Source: Capsulimonas sp.
Lineage (GTDB): Bacteria; Armatimonadota; Armatimonadia; Armatimonadales; Capsulimonadaceae
DNA length: 21,600 nt
Direction of reading: 5' to 3'
Assembly: GCA_025963815.1 (NCBI GenBank)
Contig: JAOQAA010000543.1
Coordinates: 1 to 21,600, forward strand
Below, piece after piece: positions 14,537-21,600 of this stretch. The notes under the pieces were generated by a model. That model made no database searches. It saw nothing but the letters and a program-made list of their open reading frames with translations, and was not told where the DNA came from. Every line of letters begins with the position of its first letter. The first letter of the stretch is position 1. The translations under genes and the position numbers were made by a program.

Positions 14537-15796
14537 ATGCTGCAAGCAATGTACAGCGGAGTTTCCGCAATCCAGGCCCACCAGACCAAGATGGAAGTCA
14601 TCGGCAACAATATCGCCAATGTCAGCACCACGGGCTACAAAGCGGGACGCGTCACCTTCAAGGATCAGCTTTCCCAAACCCTGCAGGGCGCCTCCGCCGG
14701 CTCCGCCGCTTCGGGCGGCACCAACCCGGTGCAGCTTGGCCTTGGCGTCTCCATCGGCTCGGTGGACACGATCTCCAGCCAGGGCGGCCTTCAGAGCACC
14801 TCGAAGCCGACGGACCTCGCCATCCAGGGCAACGGCTACTTCATGCTCGGCGACTCCGCAGGCGTCTCCTTTACTCGTGATGGCTCCTTCACAGTCGACA
14901 ACAGCGGCAACCTGGTTAATTCTTCCACGGGAGCCTTCGTCCTGGGCTGGCAGGCCGACCCTACCGGCGCTATCGATACGACCAAGCAGCTGACGCAGAG
15001 TTCCAACCTGAGCATTCCCGTCGGCGGCCTGATCACCACGAGCCCGACGAAGAACGTGATCTACTCGGGCAACCTGAGCGCCGAAGCCAAGCCTACCGAC
15101 GCCGCCTACACCCGCACCGTCAAGGTCTACGACAGCCTCGGCGAAGCGCAGAATATCACACTCTCCTTCAAGCGGGACGCTCCTCCGGTGGCCCCGGCGA
15201 CTTTGCCGAACGGCACCACCAGCTCCTGGACATGGACCGCCTCTGGAACCGGCGTCGCCGGCACCGGGAAAGTCTTCTACGGCAGCACCGGCAAGGAAGC
15301 CCTCTCCACCGGCACCATTGCGCTCTCCCCGACCGATGGATCGACATCGCCGCAGGCCATCAAGCCCGACTTCAGCGCGACGACCCAGGTCTCCGGCGGA
15401 TCCGGCGTCATCCCGGACAGTCAGGATGGTTTCGGACCCGGTACGCTGCAATCCTACAGCATTGACCAAACGGGCGCCATCGCCGGTATCTTCAGCAACG
15501 GTATGAGCCGATCACTAGGACAGATCGCGATGGCGGGCTTCTCCAACCCCGAGGGTCTGGAGCGGGCCGGCGGCAACGCGTTCAAGGAATCGGTCAACTC
15601 TGGCAGCGCGCACATCGGCACCGCGACGCAGGACGGATTGGGCAAGATGAGCAGCGGCTACTTGGAGCAGTCCAACGTGGACCTCAGCAGCGAGTTCACC
15701 AGCATGATCGTCACGCAGCGCGGCTTCCAAGCCAACACTAAGATCGTCACTACGGTCGATGAGATGCTGAACGACGTAATCGGCATGAAGCGATAA
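14537..15796 (+). CDS. flgE: Flagellar hook protein FlgE
   Basis: 419 aa, ATG with TAGGAGAG 8 nt upstream. It is the structural subunit of the hook that joins basal body to filament. The N-terminal rod domain has AMYSGVSAIQAHQ and IGNNIANVSTTGYK (22-35); DLAIQGNGYFML is the FlgE/F/G signature; the C-terminal helix ends SNVDLSSEFTSMIVTQRGFQ to VDEMLNDVIGMKR. The middle is a Gly/Ser/Thr-rich variable domain. The preceding 130 bp (14407-14536) shows no clear promoter. The 12-bp hairpin after the gene may stabilise the mRNA. Confidence 0.93.
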   Translation: MLQAMYSGVSAIQAHQTKMEVIGNNIANVSTTGYKAGRVTFKDQLSQTLQGASAGSAASGGTNPVQLGLGVSIGSVDTISSQGGLQSTSKPTDLAIQGNGYFMLGDSAGVSFTRDGSFTVDNSGNLVNSSTGAFVLGWQADPTGAIDTTKQLTQSSNLSIPVGGLITTSPTKNVIYSGNLSAEAKPTDAAYTRTVKVYDSLGEAQNITLSFKRDAPPVAPATLPNGTTSSWTWTASGTGVAGTGKVFYGSTGKEALSTGTIALSPTDGSTSPQAIKPDFSATTQVSGGSGVIPDSQDGFGPGTLQSYSIDQTGAIAGIFSNGMSRSLGQIAMAGFSNPEGLERAGGNAFKESVNSGSAHIGTATQDGLGKMSSGYLEQSNVDLSSEFTSMIVTQRGFQANTKIVTTVDEMLNDVIGMKR

Positions 15797-15810
15797 TCTT
15801 CTCACCTTGC

Positions 15811-15838
15811 TTCCCGGAGGCGGCGTCGCCTCCGGGAA
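15811..15838 (+). other. Hairpin between flgE and flbD
   Basis: TTCCCGGAGGCG and CGCCTCCGGGAA form a perfect 12-bp stem with loop GCGT. No T-run follows (next bases CAGAAAGGGC), so it is more likely an mRNA-stabilising or processing structure, or a weak attenuator, than a full terminator. It may raise the level of hook mRNA over downstream stator mRNA. Confidence 0.6.
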
Positions 15839-15856
15839 CAGAAAGGGCGCCCCCTT

Positions 15857-16093
15857 ATGATCACTGTCACCCGTTTCGATCATTCCGAGTTTATCGTCAA
15901 CGCCGATCTGATCGAGTTTGTCGAGTCGCTTCCCGATACGCACATTACCCTGGTCACTGGAAAGAAGCTGCTGGTGCGCCAAACCGCGCAGCAAGTGGTG
16001 GATCTCGTGCTGGAGTATCGAAGGCAGGCGGGACCGATTCTTTGGAGACCGACAAACTCACACACCGAGCGTCGCGAAGAAGCACTGGAGTAG
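15857..16093 (+). CDS. flbD: FlbD-family flagellar protein
   Basis: 78 aa, ATG with AAAGGG about 10 nt upstream. MITVTRFDHSEFIVNADLIE, VESLPDTHITLVTGKKLLV and a following helix (VDLVLEYRRQ) match the small FlbD family (PF06289) always found between flgE and motA in Gram-positive and spirochaete-type operons. It is unrelated to the Caulobacter regulator of the same name. Its biochemical role is unclear; proposals link it to motor or stator assembly. Confidence 0.88.
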   Translation: MITVTRFDHSEFIVNADLIEFVESLPDTHITLVTGKKLLVRQTAQQVVDLVLEYRRQAGPILWRPTNSHTERREEALE

Positions 16094-16120
16094 CGAGAAA
16101 GCCGCACTGGGAGATTACGC

Positions 16121-16903
16121 ATGGATTTAGCAACAATCATTGGTCTTGTACTCGCGTTCGGAGCCTTCTTCGGCTCAATCATTCTGGAGGGAGGCAGCCT
16201 TGCCGCCCTCGTTAACCCCTCCGCTATGCTGCTGGTTTTCGGAGGCACCCTGGGCGCCACGATGGTGTCCGTACCTCTTTCCACGGTCATTGGTATTCCG
16301 AATGTCGTCAAGCACGCCTTCTTCGGCAAGCACATGGATACCGCGCACGTGATCGAGACATTGGTCGGCTTTGCCGAGAAAGCGCGCCGCGAAGGATTGC
16401 TCGCGCTGGAAGAGCAAGCTCGTGAGATCGACGACGAGTTCCTCAAAAAAGGCATTCAGCTGGCGATTGACGGCACCGATCCCGAGATGGTCCGAGAAAT
16501 CATGGAAACGGAAGTCGCGTTTCTCGGACAGCGCCACGCCGAAGGAGCGCACTTCTTCGCAACTCTTGGAGGCTTCGCCCCCACGCTGGGCGTTATTGGA
16601 ACGGTCTCCGGCCTGGTGCACATGCTGGAGAACCTTTCGGACCCTGGTTCGATGGGACCGAGTATCGCCGCAGCGTTTATCGCAACCCTCTACGGGGTTT
16701 GCACCGCCAACCTGATGTTCCTGCCGCTGAGCTCGAAGCTCAAGCACGCAAGTCAGGAAGAAATTCTGGTGCGGGAGATCATGACCGAAGGCATCCTCGC
16801 CATTCAAGCCGGAGATAATCCGCGCATTGTGGAAGAGAAGCTCAAGGCGTTCCTTTCGCCCAAGAAGCGCAAGGCGATCGAAGCGGCCCTGCAGGCGGCA
16901 TAA
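16121..16903 (+). CDS. motA: Flagellar stator protein MotA
   Basis: 260 aa, ATG with GGGAGAT 7 nt upstream. MotA forms the ring of the ion-driven stator around MotB. Four membrane helices: about 3-22, 33-52, 147-168 and 181-203, with a cytoplasmic domain between the second and third. ARREGLLALEE (88-98) is the conserved charged region that contacts FliG; APTLGVIGTVSGLV (153-166) and FLPLSSKLK hold the two prolines needed for function. The C-terminal IQAGDNPRIVEEKLKAFL is the family signature. Whether it uses protons or sodium cannot be settled from sequence alone. Confidence 0.95.
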   Translation: MDLATIIGLVLAFGAFFGSIILEGGSLAALVNPSAMLLVFGGTLGATMVSVPLSTVIGIPNVVKHAFFGKHMDTAHVIETLVGFAEKARREGLLALEEQAREIDDEFLKKGIQLAIDGTDPEMVREIMETEVAFLGQRHAEGAHFFATLGGFAPTLGVIGTVSGLVHMLENLSDPGSMGPSIAAAFIATLYGVCTANLMFLPLSSKLKHASQEEILVREIMTEGILAIQAGDNPRIVEEKLKAFLSPKKRKAIEAALQAA

Positions 16904-16913
16904 GTTACGAACA

Positions 16914-16944
16914 ATGGCTTCTCTTCCTAACGAAGGGAAGCCAT
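16914..16944 (+). other. Hairpin between motA and motB
   Basis: ATGGCTTC (16914-16921) pairs with GAAGCCAT (16937-16944), extended inward by a T-G pair and CTTC/GAAG to 13 bp around a 5-nt loop. There is no T-run after it. It sits in the 75-bp gap between motA and motB and could tune their ratio by protecting the upstream mRNA end. Confidence 0.5.
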
Positions 16945-16978
16945 ACGGGCGACTAGCCCCACGGAGGAAAGTAGAGCC

Positions 16979-17773
16979 ATGGCAGGCCGAAGAAAAAAAA
17001 GAGGCGGCGAAGGTGAACATGAGAACGCCGAACGCTGGCTGCTGACATACGCGGACATGATTACGCTCCTGGTGGCGTTTTTCATTATGCTCTATGCGAT
17101 GTCCGTGATGAACATTAAAAAATTCGAGCAGCTCGCGACATCGGTTCGAGGCGGTTTTGGCGGAAACATGATGAACGGCGCGCCGAACATCACGCATGGA
17201 GGTGGCTTGGACGGTTCCCCGGCAGTTGTCAATGACAGTAAACATGCAGACATGCCGCCGACAGCTGAGGAATTTCCGAAACTCGGCAAATCGAGCGGGG
17301 AAAGTGCGGACAAAAAGAACCTCGACCATGCATATGAGGTCATGTCGGCGTATATCAAAGAGAAAAAGCTGAGTAAGGTTATGAATGTCGTTCAGACCTC
17401 GCGCGGTGTGATCGTCACGGTCATGACGGACAAAATGCTCTTCGCCAAGGGCGGAGCGGATTTGAAGCCGGATGAGCTGGCGCTGCTGAATGAAGTGGCG
17501 AAGGTCGTCAATACCGTCCCGAACAACGTGCGTGTTGAAGGCCATACGGATAACCTGGCGATCCATACGCTGCGGTATCCCTCGAACTGGGAGCTTTCGG
17601 TGACCCGCGCCACGACCGTCCTGCGGTATTTCAACCAGCGCGGCGTCAGCCCGAGCCGTTTGGAGGCCGCCGGCTACGCTGACCAGCATCCAATCGTCTC
17701 CAATGACACAGAGGAAAGCCGCGCTCGAAACCGCCGCGTGGAAATTGTGCTTCTGAGGCAAAACCCAGCATAA
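16979..17773 (+). CDS. motB: Flagellar stator protein MotB
   Basis: 264 aa, ATG with GGAGG about 11 nt upstream. MotB anchors the stator to peptidoglycan and carries the ion-binding Asp. After a basic N-terminus, WLLTYADMITLLVAFFIMLYA contains the essential Asp26 at the start of the single membrane helix. Residues about 60-115 form the flexible plug and linker region. The OmpA-like peptidoglycan-binding domain has VEGHTDN (186-192), NWELSVTRA (203-211) and RNRRVEI (250-256). It is intact and paired with motA. Confidence 0.95.
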   Translation: MAGRRKKRGGEGEHENAERWLLTYADMITLLVAFFIMLYAMSVMNIKKFEQLATSVRGGFGGNMMNGAPNITHGGGLDGSPAVVNDSKHADMPPTAEEFPKLGKSSGESADKKNLDHAYEVMSAYIKEKKLSKVMNVVQTSRGVIVTVMTDKMLFAKGGADLKPDELALLNEVAKVVNTVPNNVRVEGHTDNLAIHTLRYPSNWELSVTRATTVLRYFNQRGVSPSRLEAAGYADQHPIVSNDTEESRARNRRVEIVLLRQNPA

Positions 17774-17780
17774 TTCCGGA

Positions 17781-17808
17781 TAACAGCTGGTAAAATTGGC
17801 GCCGATAA
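17781..17808 (+). promoter_or_regulatory. Candidate sigma28 (FliA/SigD) promoter before fliL
   Basis: GCCGATAA at 17801-17808 is a perfect flagellar sigma28 -10 box. TAAC lies 16 nt upstream (consensus TAAA at 15), so the -35 is imperfect. It is in the 89-bp gap between motB and fliL. The same eight bases also occur once by chance inside fliK, which lowers confidence. Confidence 0.35.
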
Positions 17809-17862
17809 TTGTACCAACAAGGTCACACTAGAGGGGCCATTGTCCAGGAAGGTCAATTTTCG

Positions 17863-18348
17863 ATGTCGACTAACAAAGCACAAACACCGGCGGACGGAAG
17901 CGCGGCGACCGGGAAAAAATCCCCAGTCATAATGATCGCGATTGTAGCCGTCATCCTGCTGGCTATAATCGGAACGTTTCTTGTCACAAAGTCCGTCTCC
18001 GCTAAGAGCAAGGGCGTGGCTGCTAAGAAGCATGTAGAGCATGGTCCCGTCATGACGCTGGACGAGTTTCTGGTCAATCTGGCCGACAATTCGGGCGACC
18101 ACTTCTTGAAAGTTACCGTCGGCGTCGAGATCAACAAGGAAAAGGGCGTAAGTGAAGAAGCGATGAAAGAGAAAGTGGCGCTGATCCGCGACGCCATCGT
18201 CACCTCGCTTTCCAGCCAGACTCGGGAGGATGTCGCGACGCCCAAGGGGCGCGATCTTCTCAAGCTAGAGATGAAGAAGCGTATCAACGAACAGCTCGGA
18301 GACGACCTTATCAAAGGCGTGTACTTCACGAATTTTGTCACTCAGTAA
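17863..18348 (+). CDS. fliL: Flagellar basal-body-associated protein FliL
   Basis: 161 aa from ATG at 17863, with AGGAAGG 9 nt upstream; an upstream in-frame start at 17809 lacks such a site and would overlap the candidate promoter. FliL surrounds and supports the stator in the inner membrane. A cytoplasmic N-terminus leads to one membrane helix (about 21-42, VIMIAIVAVILLAIIG). The periplasmic domain has the usual order: MTLDEFLVNLAD, FLKVTVGVEI, IRDAIVTSLSSQT, the KGRDLLKLEMKKRIN helix and the end VYFTNFVTQ. A hairpin follows the stop codon. Confidence 0.92.
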   Translation: MSTNKAQTPADGSAATGKKSPVIMIAIVAVILLAIIGTFLVTKSVSAKSKGVAAKKHVEHGPVMTLDEFLVNLADNSGDHFLKVTVGVEINKEKGVSEEAMKEKVALIRDAIVTSLSSQTREDVATPKGRDLLKLEMKKRINEQLGDDLIKGVYFTNFVTQ

Positions 18349-18362
18349 TGCTTTTCCACCCC

Positions 18363-18400
18363 ACGGCCCTCCGCGCAAAGTGTGCGGGGGGCCGTTTCTC
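18363..18400 (+). terminator. Partial terminator after fliL
   Basis: ACGGCCCTCCGC pairs with GCGGGGGGCCGT (12 bp, one T-G) around a 9-nt loop, then TTCTCTGTG. The short, broken T-run suggests incomplete termination between stator genes and the switch/export genes. The following region up to 18537 has no confident promoter. Confidence 0.5.
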
Positions 18401-18537
18401 TGTGCGCCCTCTGGAAAACCTGTGGAAGATTACCTGGGGAATGTGGAATAAAAACCTCGAACCGAGCTTTTATACATTCGGCGTGGCGACCGTTCCGCGC
18501 AAAACCCGGTAGTTTTTACAGGAAGGCCCTAACGACA

Positions 18538-19713
18538 TTGGCGGAAGTACTTTCTCAAAATGAAATCGAAGCTCTTCTCTCCGCGATGACCACCGTGGAG
18601 GATGACGAAGAGGTCAATCCCGTGATCGAAGAGCGGATGGCGCGCTCAAACGGGCCAAGCGCTCCGCAGACGCGCTCCACCGAAGGCAAGGTGCTGCTGC
18701 CCCTGCGCAAGCGCCGCCGCGCCGCCGCGGGAATGGCGATGCAGGATTCGCTTCTGCGCTTCGGGGGCGGTCCTCTTTCCTATGAGCCTTACGACTTCCG
18801 GCGTCCCGACAAACTTTCCAAGGAACACCTGCGCAGCCTGCAATTGCTGCATGAATCGTTTGCGAATTACTTTTCGTCCTCCCTGGCGACTTATTTGCGG
18901 GCGCAGGTCCAGCTGGAAGTCGTCTCGGTCGAGCAAGTCCCATACGACGAGTATATGCGATCGATCTCGGCCTCGCTGCTTTATATCCTGAATGTTACGC
19001 CGCTCTCAGGGCAGGCGATCTTCGAGATGGACTACGGCATCTTGTTTTCGATGATCGATCGCCTGCTCGGCGGAACCGGCGCCGCCGGCAAGATCCTCCG
19101 TGACCTGACGGATATCGAAAAGATGCTGGCTGAGAATATCGTCCATTATGCGCTCAACGATCTCCGGAATTCCTGGGAGGGGATCAACCCGCTGCAATTC
19201 GATGTGGCGTCCGTGGAGTCCAGTTCCCAGTTCGTCCAGATCGTGCCCGGCAACGACACCGTCGTCCTGATCCTGATGGAAATACGCATGGGCGATTACC
19301 AGGGCGCCATCAGCATCTGCCTTCCTTACCTCCTCATCAAGCCGATCCTGGGCAAACTGAGCGCGCAGCGCTGGTTTATCAGCGCGAACAAGAAGAAGGA
19401 GCCGATGTACGGCGCGCAGCTGGCGCAGCGGCTGAACAGCACGCGCGTGCCCTGCATTGCTCGACTTGGCACGGCGAGCCTGACGATGGGCGCGCTGAAC
19501 GATTTGAAGGTTGGCTCGGTGATTCCCATCAAGATGCCTCTCAATGAGGACGGTTCGCAGCGGGACGGGCACATTGCTACCGTCGATCTGGTGGTTGGTA
19601 ACCGGACGAAGTTTCGCGGCCGGACCGGGCTGCGCGGCCGCAATCTGGCCGTGCAGATCGATGAGATCGTCACTCCGGAAGCGGAGCTGATCTCAAATAA
19701 AGAAGCGAACTGA
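18538..19713 (+). CDS. fliM: Flagellar motor switch protein FliM
   Basis: 391 aa from a TTG start at 18538, chosen because FliM proteins begin with LSQNEIEALLSA-type motifs and AGGAAGG lies 11 nt upstream; the frame continues left but those residues are unlike FliM. FliM is the C-ring protein that binds CheY-P and transmits the signal to FliG. The N-terminal CheY-binding motif is at 5-16. An unusual basic linker (LPLRKRRRAAAG, about 54-65) follows. The middle domain begins YDFRRPDKLSKEHLRSLQLLHESFA (85 onward) and includes the MIDRLLGGTG segment that contacts FliG. The C-terminal SpoA domain (about 315-385) binds FliN. It is 59 bp before fliN. Confidence 0.93.
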   Translation: MAEVLSQNEIEALLSAMTTVEDDEEVNPVIEERMARSNGPSAPQTRSTEGKVLLPLRKRRRAAAGMAMQDSLLRFGGGPLSYEPYDFRRPDKLSKEHLRSLQLLHESFANYFSSSLATYLRAQVQLEVVSVEQVPYDEYMRSISASLLYILNVTPLSGQAIFEMDYGILFSMIDRLLGGTGAAGKILRDLTDIEKMLAENIVHYALNDLRNSWEGINPLQFDVASVESSSQFVQIVPGNDTVVLILMEIRMGDYQGAISICLPYLLIKPILGKLSAQRWFISANKKKEPMYGAQLAQRLNSTRVPCIARLGTASLTMGALNDLKVGSVIPIKMPLNEDGSQRDGHIATVDLVVGNRTKFRGRTGLRGRNLAVQIDEIVTPEAELISNKEAN

Positions 19714-19772
19714 CAAACTTTACGAAAACGACTTAAAGAAAAGCGGGACGAAACCGCAAGGAGAACGTGACG

Positions 19773-20420
19773 ATGGCTCAAACGCCGGATGATTTGAATG
19801 AAGATTCGCTCAAGGAGCCGGAAGATTCTTCTGCGGGGCTGACGCAGGACGCGCTGGATGCGCTGTTCGCCAGCACGAACATGGACGAAGTGTCTGGTGG
19901 ACAGGATTGGACCGAAGACGCGTCGGAAGAGGAATCGGACGGTGGAGACGGCTCCGGCTTTACCGACGCCGGTTTCAACTCCAACGCCGCGCTCTCCGAC
20001 TCGGATGTCGCGGATCTGTTCGCCAGCATGAGCGCGGCCAATCCTTCGCCCGCCGCCGCTCCGCCCCCAAGCATGCGCCCTGCGACGATCGATCTGCCTT
20101 CGTTCGATACCGGCGGCGGACACGGCGCGGTCTCGGGCGGCGGGGACGGTTATCAGCGCGTGCGTGATATTCCGCTCGATGTCACCGTGGAGCTTGGACG
20201 AACACAGCTGCTGATCCGCGACATTCTGGACCTGAGCACCGGATCGATCATCGAACTCGACAAGATCGCCGGCGAACCCGTTGAGCTTTACGCCAACGGA
20301 CTGCTCGTGGCGCGCGGTGAAGTAATCGTCATCGACGACAACTTCGGCGTACGCGTCACGGAAATCATCACCGCGGCGGCGCGGGGCGCGGCGAAGGAGC
20401 AGGATATTCTTGCAGCGTAA
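19773..20420 (+). CDS. fliN: Flagellar motor switch protein FliN with long acidic N-terminus
   Basis: 215 aa from ATG at 19773, with AAGGAG about 9 nt upstream; a GTG at 19767 is too close to that site. The C-terminal 85 residues form the SpoA/FliN domain of the C-ring: RDIPLDVTVELGRTQLLIRDIL, GSIIELDKIAGEPVELYANG and LVARGEVIVIDDNFGVRVTEII. The first 115 residues are acidic and flexible, and contain two similar segments, GLTQDALDALFAS (22-34) and ALSDSDVADLFAS (73-85). Both resemble the FliM CheY-binding motif. It is longer than enterobacterial FliN (about 137 aa) but lacks the CheC-like phosphatase domain of FliY. Its end overlaps the fliO start by 11 bp. Confidence 0.92.
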   Translation: MAQTPDDLNEDSLKEPEDSSAGLTQDALDALFASTNMDEVSGGQDWTEDASEEESDGGDGSGFTDAGFNSNAALSDSDVADLFASMSAANPSPAAAPPPSMRPATIDLPSFDTGGGHGAVSGGGDGYQRVRDIPLDVTVELGRTQLLIRDILDLSTGSIIELDKIAGEPVELYANGLLVARGEVIVIDDNFGVRVTEIITAAARGAAKEQDILAA

Positions 20421-21201
20421 GCGTTTCCTCTCAACAATCGCACTGGCCGCCCTGCTGGCTTCCGCTTCGTTTTCCGGAGCCTCAGCGAAACCCGATGCGC
20501 CGAAGAAAGCCGCGCCGATTCACGCTCCCGCGCCTGCGGCGTCTGCTCCGCCTCCTGCCGTGGGCGTCGACCCGAAGGCGATTCCTGATTACGGCGGACG
20601 TGACAGCTCCCCGGCGTCATCGTTTGAAGGTGCGGCCGGCGCGGACGCGCCGAGCCCCTTGGGGCAGGCATGGCGCGCCTTCGAGGCGCTCGTCATCGTG
20701 CTGGCGCTTGTGTTTGGCGGCCTGTATCTGCTCAAGCGTTACGGGATTTTGGAAGGCGGGGCGGCAGGCAAGGGCGGTCCCGCCGCGGCCGCTCTGCGGC
20801 GCATGGCGCGGCAGCGATTGGCGGCCGGCGCAGGCGTGGCTCCCGTGACGATCGAGGGGGACGGCGGCATTCAGGTGCTCGGCGTGCAACCCCTCCCCGG
20901 CAGCCCGGGCGCATGCGTTCATCTGCTTTCCGTTGCCGGCCGCACCATTCTTGTGGGAGCGACGGCGCAATCCGTCACGCTGATCAGCGAATGGGAAGAG
21001 CCCGACGCCGCCGAGGATGCGGATGTGACGCCGCGAGAGTTCAGTGATTATCTCGTGCGTCAGGGAGGGCCGCCCCCGGCGCCGATCGAGCAAGATATCG
21101 TGGAAACAAGTGTCTCCGAATCGAACCAGCGTCTGCGAGAGATGCTGTCGCGGGTCCGCGACGAAGAGCTCGAAACCTCCGCGGGGAAAAGTGAATCATG
21201 A
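20410..21201 (+). CDS. fliO: Flagellar biosynthesis protein FliO
   Basis: 263 aa from a TTG at 20410, with AAGGAG about 10 nt upstream inside fliN; the overlap implies translational coupling. FliO helps assemble the FliP-FliQ-FliR export gate. It starts with a signal peptide ([21 protein letters not shown]) and a Pro/Ala-rich periplasmic stretch. One membrane helix follows (about 92-108, [19 protein letters not shown]), and the short conserved cytoplasmic domain with [28 protein letters not shown], whose IQVLGVQPL and ILVGAT segments are the family core. A long acidic helical tail follows. The family is poorly conserved; order before fliP supports the call. Confidence 0.85.
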   Translation: MQRKRFLSTIALAALLASASFSGASAKPDAPKKAAPIHAPAPAASAPPPAVGVDPKAIPDYGGRDSSPASSFEGAAGADAPSPLGQAWRAFEALVIVLALVFGGLYLLKRYGILEGGAAGKGGPAAAALRRMARQRLAAGAGVAPVTIEGDGGIQVLGVQPLPGSPGACVHLLSVAGRTILVGATAQSVTLISEWEEPDAAEDADVTPREFSDYLVRQGGPPPAPIEQDIVETSVSESNQRLREMLSRVRDEELETSAGKSES

Positions 21202-21600
21202 AATTCTCTCGTATTCCCACTGGCGTCTGGGCGGCTGCTCTCTCATGCGCCGCGATGCTGATCTGCGCGCATTCTGGATACGCTCAGGGGGGCGCCGGGA
21301 CGATCAGTATCCCGACTATTCCCGGCGCCGCCCCGGCGAAGAACCCGCAGCAAGTCGCCAACACGCTTCAGATCCTGATGCTGATGACGGTGCTGACCAT
21401 CGCGCCGTCGCTGCTGATCATGACCACAGCCTTCACTCGGATCGTGATCGTGCTCTCGTTTCTGCGCTCCGCGCTGGGAACGCAGAACATTCCGCCCAAT
21501 CAGGTGATGCTGGGACTGGCCCTGTTTTTGACGTTCTTCGTGATGGGGCCGACTTTCAAGCAGGTCAACCAGGATGCGCTGCAGCCCTACTTGAGCAAGA
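21198..21600 (+). CDS. fliP: Flagellar export gate protein FliP (partial, N-terminal)
   Basis: The ATG at 21198 overlaps the fliO stop as ATGA, so the two are coupled. 134 codons are visible before the window ends. A cleavable signal peptide (about 1-29, ending SGYAQ) is usual for Fli[20 protein letters not shown], then [20 protein letters not shown] and [18 protein letters not shown], match the first two membrane helices and conserved region of FliP, with the PxFK/QxN segment beginning ([12 protein letters not shown]). FliP forms the core of the type III export channel with FliQ and FliR, presumably encoded beyond the edge. Confidence 0.95.
   Translation, partial: MKFSRIPTGVWAAALSCAAMLICAHSGYAQGGAGTISIPTIPGAAPAKNPQQVANTLQILMLMTVLTIAPSLLIMTTAFTRIVIVLSFLRSALGTQNIPPNQVMLGLALFLTFFVMGPTFKQVNQDALQPYLSK

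Noticed and set aside
16175..17761. Long minus-strand ORF (528 codons) opposite motA and motB
   Set aside because: Antisense to two clear stator genes, no motif and no ribosome binding site; a composition artefact.
1..21600. CRISPR arrays, rRNA genes, riboswitches
   Set aside because: No regularly spaced direct repeats, no rRNA-like sequence and no convincing riboswitch fold were seen on either strand by eye.

Overview
The window is bacterial, fairly GC-rich chromosomal DNA. Coding density is high, and many genes have an AGGAGG- or AAGGAG-type ribosome binding site. The right half is a flagellar cluster in the order fliK, flgD, TIGR02530-type protein, flgE, flbD, motA, motB, fliL, fliM, fliN, fliO, fliP. 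This order is typical of Firmicutes-like and related deep-branching lineages rather than enterobacteria. Together with the mix of neighbours, my best but uncertain guess is an Armatimonadota-like soil bacterium; the sequence alone does not prove it.

Left part (1-3530): the last codons of an S9-type serine peptidase meet, tail to tail, a two-gene type IV restriction module on the minus strand. McrB (a GTPase with an MrcB_N-like domain and a helix-hairpin-helix-like N-terminal segment) overlaps McrC (a PD-(D/E)XK nuclease) by 8 bp.

Middle left (3530-5985): a roughly 2.17 kb AT-richer segment lies between an intact tRNA-Ala(GGC) gene and a decayed 3'-half copy of the same tRNA in direct orientation. 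This is the footprint of an integrative element, but no integrase remains. Inside are a mirror-image pair of extended -10 promoters, a 57-aa ORF that ends inside the tRNA remnant, two unrecognised genes (161 and 247 aa) and a frameshifted IS630-family transposase fragment.

Middle (6050-11106): a peroxiredoxin-like gene precedes a c-type cytochrome gene broken by an in-frame TAA two codons before its CxxCH haem motif. Divergent to them are a solitary HEPN-domain protein, xylulokinase (xylB), a 149-bp palindromic intergenic repeat, a VanX-type D-Ala-D-Ala dipeptidase and a small transaldolase closed by a strong terminator. XylB and transaldolase together point to pentose use through the pentose phosphate pathway.

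Right half (11178-21600): the flagellar cluster encodes hook-length control (FliK), hook scaffold and hook (FlgD, FlgE), stator (MotA, MotB, FliL), C-ring switch (FliM, FliN) and the export gate (FliO, FliP). FliP is cut by the window end. The most distinctive feature here is FliN, whose long acidic N-terminus carries two copies of a motif resembling the CheY-binding N-terminus of FliM.

I see no CRISPR array, rRNA or clearly new multi-gene system. The strongest leads for something undescribed are the cargo and regulation of the tRNA-bounded segment and the duplicated motif in FliN.
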